DNA from: an uncultured Lentisphaerota bacterium
Lineage (GTDB): Bacteria; Verrucomicrobiota; Kiritimatiellia; CAIQIC01
Reading direction: 5' to 3'
NCBI GenBank assembly: GCA_903896925.1
Contig: CAITZM010000057.1
Span: 1 to 64,000, forward strand
Length of the DNA: 64,000 bases
The translations under genes and the position numbers were made by a program. Shown piece by piece: positions 24,391-32,000 of the stretch. The notes under the pieces were generated by a model. The model had not been told where the DNA came from, did not search any database, and was given only the letters and a program-made list of their open reading frames with translations. Within the stretch, counting starts at the first letter, position 1, and each line of letters begins with the position of its first letter.

Positions 24391-26256
24391 TCACGGCGGG
24401 AACGGCATCGCCAGGGCGCGGTCGAGGAGGGGCGCCCCGAGTTCGCGGCCGTTGACTTCGAGCAGATATTTCTCCGGCCCGCGCGCGGCGCCTTCCCGGA
24501 CGAGCGGCCGTTCCGTTTTCAAATCCACCTTGAGGCGCAGGGCGCCGGACTGCCCCGGCACCTTGACGTCGAGTGTCGTGCCTTCGTGCCTTACGGCGGG
24601 CTGGGCGGCGGCGAAGGCGGCGCGGAAGGCGGCGAACCCGGCGGCGTCCAGCTGCTCGGCGACCCGTACCCAGAGCGCCGTCGCCATCCGGCCGCGCGGG
24701 CGCTGCTCCGCGTGTACCGCGGTCAGGCGCATGGCCTGCCACTTCGCGCCGTCATTGACCAGTTCCACCGGCGCGGCCGCGCCGGCCGGCGTCGTAGCCA
24801 CGACGAAGCGCAGCGCCGCCACCGCGGTGCCATGCTTGAGGAATACCGGCGTATCCGGCGTCGGCAACACGAGCTTATCCTTCACCGCCAGCGCCGCGCC
24901 GCTGGCTCCGACGAAGACCTGCGCCGCCGCCGGGAACGTGAAGTGCGAGAGGCAGCACGTCAGGTTCGAGCCGCTGCTCCGGAACGCCGCCGGCTTGGGC
25001 CCGTCGGCGTTCGCCGTGGTCAACAGCAGCGCCTCCGGTCCGTTCTGCACGCTCATGGTAAACGGCTGGACGTGGAAGGATTTGTTGTGGCCGCCGCCGG
25101 TGGCGATCTTGTTCTGCCCGTAGGGATCGAGCCGCGCGTCCATCAGAAACTCACAGCCCGGCACTTTCGGGCCGCCGCCGAACAACACGACGAGCGTCTT
25201 GTCCATCGGGTCGCGGTAGATCGCGCCCGAGGACGCCAGCGACACCTCGCGCCCGACCCAGTTCGCCGCGCACTCGCCGTCCGGCTCGCCCCAGCGCTGG
25301 CGCACGTAGCGCGGCACACGGGTGAGCACTTCGCTCTTCAGCCGGTCCGGCGCCGGCACGAAGACCTGCTTGAAGTTGTCATCGGTGGCCGCCCGTTCGA
25401 CCGTGGTCCAGCCCGTGCGCGCGACCCATTGGTCGAGCCCGCCATGCCCGGTCACATAGTCGTAGTCGCGGCTGTGCGCGCCGCCGAGCCGGGCCGCTGG
25501 CGTGTACCAGTTGGCGGCCACATCGCTCCAGAGATAGTCCAGCGCCAGCGCGGCCTTCGCGCGCGCCGCGGGATTTTTGGCATGTCGCGCGATCGCGCCG
25601 AGACACTCGAAATCCACCGCGTAGTAGGTCGGGCTGAGATATTCGCGCACGCCCACCTGCCGCACGCGGCGCAGCCACTCGTCGAACATGGCGTAGCCGG
25701 CGCGCGCCAGCTCCGGCCGGCCGGTGTATTCGCCGAGGGCGATGCAGTTCCAGGTCTTCATCACGAAGATGTTGGTGTAGTCCACCGACACCCTGTGCCG
25801 CTGCAGCCCTTCGATGCTGAACTCCATCAGGCGCTGCAGCGTGGCCGTCGCCTTCGGCGAGAGCCGGTCGCGGTAGAGGATCCACGTCAGCGCCGCCCGC
25901 TGCATCGCAAACTCGGCCGCGTTGAGGTCGACCGGCTTGGGGTCTTCCCAGTACCAGGCCAGGTTGCCGAACGTCTTCGACTGCGGATCGCGGTCCTGCT
26001 TCTGCTCCGCCAGTTCCAGCGCGCGCTCGACGCGCTCCGGGTGCCAGTTCTGCGCCGCTGCCTCCAGCGTGAACTCGAACAGCTCGCGCGTGCTGAACCG
26101 CGGCCCCGGTTCGCGCAGGCTGCGCCAGCGTTTCTCCAGCGCCGCCGCGGCCGGGTCGGCCGGCTGCGCGGCAGGTTTCTTTCCCGCCGGCGCAGCCTCC
26201 GTGGCCACCGCCGCGACCAGCAGCAGTCCCACCACCAGCGTCAGAAGTGTTTTCAT
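24391..26256 (-). CDS. Exported alpha/alpha-toroid protein (polysaccharide-lyase/heparinase-like)
   Basis: A 621-residue exported protein with a signal peptide (MKTLLTLVVGLLLVAAVATEA). The N-terminal half (about 35-330) is helical, with conserved aromatics (WYWEDPKPVDLN, SPTYYAVDFECLG, YDYVTGHGGLDQW) typical of alpha/alpha-toroid lyases and glycosidases. The C-terminal half is beta-rich, as in heparinase-type proteins. A specific family is not certain. The start at 26256 gives the signal peptide; a longer in-frame start adds 27 unlikely residues. It is divergent from the lipoprotein at 26424 and may act on the same glycans as the 18-23 kb genes. Confidence 0.6.
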   Translation of the reverse strand: MKTLLTLVVGLLLVAAVATEAAPAGKKPAAQPADPAAAALEKRWRSLREPGPRFSTRELFEFTLEAAAQNWHPERVERALELAEQKQDRDPQSKTFGNLAWYWEDPKPVDLNAAEFAMQRAALTWILYRDRLSPKATATLQRLMEFSIEGLQRHRVSVDYTNIFVMKTWNCIALGEYTGRPELARAGYAMFDEWLRRVRQVGVREYLSPTYYAVDFECLGAIARHAKNPAARAKAALALDYLWSDVAANWYTPAARLGGAHSRDYDYVTGHGGLDQWVARTGWTTVERAATDDNFKQVFVPAPDRLKSEVLTRVPRYVRQRWGEPDGECAANWVGREVSLASSGAIYRDPMDKTLVVLFGGGPKVPGCEFLMDARLDPYGQNKIATGGGHNKSFHVQPFTMSVQNGPEALLLTTANADGPKPAAFRSSGSNLTCCLSHFTFPAAAQVFVGASGAALAVKDKLVLPTPDTPVFLKHGTAVAALRFVVATTPAGAAAPVELVNDGAKWQAMRLTAVHAEQRPRGRMATALWVRVAEQLDAAGFAAFRAAFAAAQPAVRHEGTTLDVKVPGQSGALRLKVDLKTERPLVREGAARGPEKYLLEVNGRELGAPLLDRALAMPFPP

Positions 26257-26367
26257 GGCGGTAGATGATGTGCCAAACCTTGGGAAAATCCAACGTAGTT
26301 TTTCCAGAACTCTTTCTGCACGGTGGGGGGGGGACACCTGCCGCTGCAGCGTTGGTTTATTTTATTC

Positions 26368-26396
26368 TGTAACCAAGCGCCGTTTTTTCCTATGTA
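26368..26396 (+). promoter_or_regulatory. Candidate ECF promoter, site C
   Basis: TGTAAC (26368-26373), 15 bases, then CCTATGTA (26389-26396). The same GTAAC-N15-CC..(A/T)GTA arrangement precedes the sigma factor gene and the kinase gene. It lies 28 bases before the ATG of the lipoprotein at 26424. Confidence 0.55.
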
Positions 26397-26423
26397 CAGG
26401 TGGTGTAAGGATGAGGGCCCCAG

Positions 26424-26927
26424 ATGAAAACGAATCAACGGACGGGGCTGGCGGCGCTCGCGCTGCTGGCGGTCGGGCTGCTGTGCTCCTGCGGGCAGCC
26501 GCTGCCGAAGGGCGCGTACCGCGTGACGAGCGCGGAGCTGACGAACCGCAGCGAGGTCGTCGTGCGGCGTTACCAGATCGAGACAGGCGGCCTGCGGCGG
26601 CTTTGCCTGCGGCACCAGGGCGGCGTTGATTCAAGTTCCTTGGCGCCCGACATCATGACCGACGAGCGTACCGGCCATGCTGAGGCGCTCGTCACCATCT
26701 CCCTCCAAAGTTCACCGACGAATCCGCCGGAGGCGGTGTTCGCGATGAAGGTGACCACCCACGGCACCGTCGCCCGCTTCCAGCACGAACTCGCGCTCCC
26801 GGCGGCGACGGATCTGCGCACGCTGCTCACGGAAACCAAACTTCCCGGCGACGCCGCGCTGACGAACAAGATCAGCCTGTTGCGTGCTGACTCCGGCGGA
26901 AAGTATCTGGAGCTGAGCATCGAGTAG
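26424..26927 (+). CDS. Lipoprotein of unknown function
   Basis: A 167-residue lipoprotein: a signal peptide with lipobox LLCSC, then a small beta-rich domain (YRVTSAELTNRSEVVVRRYQ and later AVFAMKVTTHGTVARFQHEL). No family is recognised. The promoter upstream shares its motif with the sigma factor and kinase genes 2-3 kb away, which suggests membership of the same regulon, perhaps an envelope-stress response. Confidence 0.65.
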   Translation: MKTNQRTGLAALALLAVGLLCSCGQPLPKGAYRVTSAELTNRSEVVVRRYQIETGGLRRLCLRHQGGVDSSSLAPDIMTDERTGHAEALVTISLQSSPTNPPEAVFAMKVTTHGTVARFQHELALPAATDLRTLLTETKLPGDAALTNKISLLRADSGGKYLELSIE

Positions 26928-27326
26928 CGCTCGCGCAAGCGTCAAGTGCAGTTGGTTGCATGATTTCGAGCTCAGGTGGCGGCGATTTTCCTGACGGGGC
27001 ACAGGACGGGTGGGCCGCGTTCTGACGAACGCGGCTACGCAGCAGGTAACGCACAACATAGGTCCCGGCAGCTTTCCATCCCCATGCTGGTGTGGCCAGG
27101 CGTGTGTGCGCCTTGGTAGCCGCACTCGTGAAGTGCGGCCCACCGAGACCCCCTGCCACGCCATCGCTGACAGTCCAAACGTTGCAAGGTAAAGCTCGAC
27201 CGCACAGCAGGATGCCGTTGCAAACTTCTCCGCTATTTTCTCCCCAAATGTGGTTTTTAGGCGCCAAGGAAAACCGCGCGCCAAACCTGACGGCGTCCTG
27301 TAACATCCCTATCCATCGGAAGGCGA
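26928..27326. repeat. Gene-free spacer with hairpin repeats
   Basis: A spacer of about 400 bases. Hairpins seen are GCCGCGTTCTGACGAACGCGGC, which is 22 bases at 27013-27034 (arms GCCGCGTTC and GAACGCGGC), AGGCGTGTGTGCGCCT near 27100 and GCCGCACTCGTGAAGTGCGG near 27120. The first resembles the unit at 11709-11741. No gene is seen. Confidence 0.6.
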
Positions 27327-27368
27327 TTGAACCTTTTGGAGCGCCGGGCCTTCTACTGGTCAGAAGTC

Positions 27369-27567
27369 ATGCAAACGGACATGTCAGCGCAGGTACAGGC
27401 GGCGCGCAGCGGGGCGCGGGAGGCGTGGGACGCGCTCTTTGCCCGCTACCAGCTGCCGCTCTTCGCCTACGTGCGCGACCTGGTCCGCGACCGCGAGGCG
27501 AGCCTCGACATCATCCAAGAAGCGTTCATCGCGGCGGCGCGGCACCTCGACACGCTGCGCGACGCAG
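27369..27567 (+). pseudogene. Truncated sigma-70 family (ECF) factor
   Basis: The frame encodes a region-2 start of a sigma factor (AREAWDALFARYQLPLFAYV, then DREASLDIIQEAFIAAARHL) but stops matching after about 65 residues. Regions 2.3 to 4 are missing. The sequence then continues, out of frame, into an unrelated tail (FENPEKVVIIESKF, ending at 27667). It lies 700 bases before an intact sigma factor gene, so it is probably a decayed paralogue. Confidence 0.65.
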
Positions 27568-27667
27568 GACCAGTTCGAGAATCCCGAGAAGGTTGTGATC
27601 ATCGAGAGCAAGTTCGCCCGCCCAGACGGCCAGCGCGTCCGCGGCTTCGCCGATGGCCACGTCGAGT

Positions 27668-28234
27668 GACGGCGCGCAAGATCCTCTCGCTTCGCGAACC
27701 ATGGCGAAACCAAGCCGGGCAACAGAGCGATCTCAAAATCATGGAGAGCAAAATCATCGCCACGCCCGGGTGCAGCGCGATGCTTTTATACGTATGATTT
27801 TGTTGTTGGAAGCCCTGACGGCACGGCAGCACCTATCCTTTGTGGGCGGGGCTTCCAGCCCCGCGAACCCAATCGAACCCGGAAAGAAAAACAACAGGCA
27901 GAAAAAAGTGGGGCAGAAATATCGGGGCGGCCAGCGCCAAGGGGGAATTATTCCCATTTTCCGCCTAACTCAGGCTGATCTTCAATGCGGTGGGCTGGCT
28001 CTCCGAGGGAAGAGTTGCGCCGCCTTGATGGGACGCGCCCGTCGCGTCCATTCCGGTTAGACTTTCCACCAGTCCCTGACGCTGTCCATCTTGGCGGACG
28101 CGACGGAGCGCGTCACTCCACTCGGGCGCAGGCGGGCTTCCGGTTTTACACCACTTCAATCATCCAGCACTCCATCTCTACCCGCTGTTCCCCCGTCCCG
28201 TCCCCTTCCGCACTTTGGGGTGCGGCAGATTTCT
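27668..28234. repeat. Gene-free spacer with palindromic repeats
   Basis: A spacer of about 570 bases. At 27834-27870 lies ATCCTTTGTGGGCGGGGCTT, then CCAGCCCCGCGAACCC, repeated with changes at 56502-56537. At 28031-28051 and 28094-28113 are GGGACGCGCCCGTCGCGTCC and GGACGCGACGGAGCGCGTC hairpins. CACTCC/CATCC simple repeats near 28155 recur at 61809-61997. No gene is seen. Confidence 0.55.
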
Positions 28235-28263
28235 GGTAACGTCGCCGCGAAAATTCCGTTGTA
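28235..28263 (+). promoter_or_regulatory. Candidate ECF promoter of the sigma factor gene, site A
   Basis: GGTAAC (28235-28240), 15 bases, CCGTTGTA (28256-28263), ending 12 bases before the sigma factor start. Spacing and both boxes match the sites before the kinase and the lipoprotein, suggesting autoregulation. Confidence 0.6.
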
Positions 28264-28275
28264 CTGCGTGAGGGC

Positions 28276-29007
28276 ATGAAAGCAACTTTGTCGAGGCCGG
28301 AGGTGTTTGCGACGACGCGCTGGTCGGTGGTGGTCACCGCCGCCAACGCCGAGGCCATCACGCATGCGCAGAAGGCGCTGGCGGAGCTGTGCCAGGTCTA
28401 TTGGTATCCGCTCTATGCCTATGTGCGGCGGCGCGGCCATGCGCCGGCCGACGCCGAGGACCTGACGCAGGCGTTTTTCGTCCGGCTGCTGGAGCAGCAG
28501 ATGCTCGCGGCGGCGCAGCGCGAGCGCGGCAAGTTCCGCTCGTTTTTGCTGGCGTCGCTGAACCATTTTCTCGCCGACGAGTGGGACAAGGCCGGCGCGC
28601 AGAAGCGCGGTGCGCGGCGGATCGTCTCGCTCGACGCGCAGACGGCGGAGTCGCGCTATTTCGCCGAGCCTCACGACGCGCTCGCGCCCGACAAGCTGTT
28701 CGAGCGCCAGTGGGCGCTGCGGCTGCTGGAGGAAGTGCTGCGCCTGTTGCAGGCGGAGTACTCGGCGGCTGGCCAGGCGGCACTGTTCGAGCACCTGCGC
28801 TTCGGGTTGACCGGCGACAAGAGCGCGCTGCCCTACGCGGAGCTGGCGGCGCAGCTCGGCATGACGGAAGGCGCGGTGAAGGTGGCGGTGCATCGCCTGC
28901 GCCAGCGCTACCGGGCGCGGCTGCGCGAGGAGATCGCGCACACCGTCGCCGGCCCGGACGAGGTCGAGGAGGAGTTGCGCTTTCTATTTCGCGCACTGGC
29001 CCGGTAA
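28276..29007 (+). CDS. ECF-like sigma-70 family RNA polymerase sigma factor
   Basis: A 243-residue sigma factor with region 2 (YPLYAYVRRRGHAPADAEDL, TQAFFVRLLE, FRSFLLASLNHFLADEWDKA) and a region 4 helix-turn-helix (YAELAAQLGMTEGAVKVAVH). The ATTRWSVV opening is typical of the ECF-type factors found beside Ser/Thr kinases in Planctomycetes and Verrucomicrobia. Its stop codon lies inside the promoter of the kinase gene, which starts 46 bases on. In known cases of this arrangement the kinase phosphorylates and activates the sigma factor; that is inferred here. No anti-sigma gene is adjacent. Confidence 0.85.
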   Translation: MKATLSRPEVFATTRWSVVVTAANAEAITHAQKALAELCQVYWYPLYAYVRRRGHAPADAEDLTQAFFVRLLEQQMLAAAQRERGKFRSFLLASLNHFLADEWDKAGAQKRGARRIVSLDAQTAESRYFAEPHDALAPDKLFERQWALRLLEEVLRLLQAEYSAAGQAALFEHLRFGLTGDKSALPYAELAAQLGMTEGAVKVAVHRLRQRYRARLREEIAHTVAGPDEVEEELRFLFRALAR

Positions 29008-29031
29008 CCTTGGGAGAACTTTCCCGTAGTA
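29003..29031 (+). promoter_or_regulatory. Candidate ECF promoter of the kinase gene, site B
   Basis: GGTAAC (29003-29008), 15 bases, CCGTAGTA (29024-29031), 22 bases before the kinase start codon. The first box includes the stop codon of the sigma factor gene. Confidence 0.6.
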
Positions 29032-29053
29032 GGTGGTGAAGGGAAAGACGCAC

Positions 29054-32000
29054 ATGAAAAACTGTCCATCATGCGGCAAGGAAGTCGGCGCGGAAGCCGT
29101 GCAGGGTCTCTGTCCCGCATGTCTGATGCAGGTCGGCCTCGGCAGCGGCCCCGCGCCCGCAGCGATGGATCTGCCGCCGCTCGAGGAGTTGCGCGCGCGT
29201 TTTCCGCAGCTCGAAATCTTTGAACTTATCGGCAAGGGCGGCATGGGCGCCGTTTACAAGGCACGGCAAAAGCAATTGGATCGCATCGTAGCGCTGAAAA
29301 TCCTGCCGCCCGGCGCCGAGCGCGACGCCGCCTTCGCCGCGCGCTTCACCACCGAGGCCCGCGCGCTCGCCAGGCTCAACCATCCGAACATCGTCACGAT
29401 CCACGACTTCGGCTGCGTCACTTCCGCGGATGCTCTTCCCTCGTCACCCGACACCCGTCCCTCGCCACTGTTCTTTTTCGTGATGGAATTCGTGGACGGC
29501 ATGAATCTGCGGCAGCTGCTGAACGCGGGCCGCATCGCGCCGCGCGAGGCGCTCGCGATCGTCCCGCAGATCTGCGATGCGCTCCAGTACGCGCACGACC
29601 ACGGCATCGTCCACCGCGACATCAAGCCGGAGAACATCCTGCTCGACCGCCAGGGCCGCGTGAAGGTCGCGGACTTCGGGCTGGCGAAATTGGTTGGCGC
29701 TTCCTCTTCATCAGATCCGTCGGATCCGTCCGATCGGTCGGATTTGCAAGCGCACGTGAACACCACCGAGGCCGGCGTCGTGCTGGGCACGCCGCAGTAC
29801 ATGGCGCCGGAGCAGCGCGAGCATCCGACGGACGTGGACCATCGCGCCGACATCTATTCGCTCGGCGTCGTCTTCTACCAGATGCTCACGGGCGAACTGC
29901 CGAAGGGCGACTTCGCCGCGCCCTCGAAGAAAGTGCTGCTCGATATCCGCCTCGACGCCGTCGTGTTGCGCGCGCTGGAGAAGACGCCGGGGCTGCGCTT
30001 CCAGCAGGTCAGCGAAGTGAAGACGCTGGTGGAAACCATCGCGACCACGCCGGCTCCGGCTAGCCCTCCAATATCGTCGGCAGGGATAGGCGGTGCGTCT
30101 GTCCGGGAACAACCTGGCATGATCGCGAAGTTCTTGCTCTTCTCCTCAATCGTCGGCGTCCGCAACGGGCGGCGTGTCATTAACTGGGCCGGTGCACGCT
30201 CGAACGGAATCCTTTTCATGGGGGTTATGGCGGTGGTTTTCGTACCATTGGTTTTCTCGGGAGAGCACATCTCCGGCTGGTTGGTATCGCTCAATCTGTT
30301 TGTCCTTGGAATGATAGTTGCGAGCGCGGTCCGTGATTGCCGAAAACCGATTGAGCAACTCCCATCGCTCGACTCTGCCCGAGGTGGGCAATCCTTGGAA
30401 AACAGCACGGGCACGCCGAGCGCGGGAGGACGCATCGCGTATGTGCTTTTCGCGCTGCTCTATCTGGGCTCGCTGGTGTGTGTAGCCCTCTCCGCGCCGT
30501 GGCTGCCGGAGCGCGTGGCGACGCACTTTGGTTTCGAGGGCGCGGCCGATGGCTGGATGACGCGCACGTGTTATCTCGCGTTCGTCACCGTCCTCCCGCT
30601 GCTGCTCGCGCTGTTCTTCGCGGGGATTGCGGCGCTGATCAAGGTTTTGCCGGTGCGCTTCGTCAATATTCCGAACCGCGATTACTGGCTCGCGCCGGAG
30701 CGGCGCGTCGCAACGGCGGTCCTCGCCCGTCACTGGCTCGCCGGGCTGCTCTGCCTGCTGACGCTCTTCTTTGCAGCGCTGCACACACTGACCGTACAGG
30801 CCAATCGCATCACGCCGCCGCACCTGCCGATGGGCGGGCTGCTGCTGCTCGTCATCGTGTTCCTGCTGGCGCTGATGATCTGGCTGACGCTGTTCCTGAT
30901 GCGCTTCGCTGAAATCCGCGCTGTGGAACAATCCGGTGCGCCAGCCAGCGCCTCGCGCGAGACGCTGGGTCGGCGCTTGAAGAGATTTCTGTGCGTCACG
31001 CTGCCGGTGGCCCTCGTCATCGCACTGGTGATCCGGACCTTCCTCTTGCAGACGTTCGTCGCGGCGACCGATGCGGCAGCGCCGGAAATTCCGCGCGGCA
31101 GCCACTTCCTCGCCTGGAAAATCGTCGGGGAATTATCGCCCGGCGATCTCGTCTGCTACCGGCAGAACGACCTCGTGGTTTTGGGCCGCGTGGCACGTGT
31201 CGAAACAGGACGACTGATCGTACGCAGCAACGTCACCCCGGAAATCCCGGTGCCGCGCGCCGATGTGGTCGGCAAAGTTATCAGCGTTTATTGGCGCGCC
31301 TCGGCAGGCGCAGCGCCGGAGGCCGCAAGCTCCGGCGCTGCGTTCACGCAAAACGGAATGCGCATAGGGTTGCTGATCCTCATCGCGCTGGGTGTCGCCG
31401 TCGCAACCTTGGTGGGAGCGCTGCGCAAGCGCGCGCGACCGCAACTTCCAAGCCTCGGAAGAAACGACATGCCAGCATTCCCCCTCGACGCTGCTCGGGA
31501 CAGGCCCCTCGACAGTGCTCGGGGCGGGCAAGCCTTGGAAAAGACTGTACGCGCCAAACGCTACGGCAAGTTCGCGCTGGCGTTGTGTCTTGGCGGATTG
31601 GCGCTGCCGGTCTTGCTGCTGGCGTTCGGTCTGCCGCTACACTCGAGGTTGGGAGCGCTGCAGTGGCTCGGCGTTTTCGGGATCACCAGCCTCTGCGAAA
31701 TCGCGGCGATCGTGCTCGGCATCCTGGGCTGGAAATCCGGCGCGGGCAAAGCGGCGGTGATCATCGCGGCGGTGCTGCCGCTGTTGGCCGTACCGGGCAC
31801 CGCACTGTTCTGGCTCTCCGCGCGGGCTGCCCACATAACGACGGTAAAGACCAGCGCCGAGAACCAGCAGAGGGCGGCCGTCAAGGAGCACTTCAACGAC
31901 AGGCTCACCCATGAGATTCATCAGCATCTTCGACAGGATAACATCCATTTCAAAAAGCTTGTCGTTACGTTGGCTGATGACCTGACCCGCGCGGACATCC

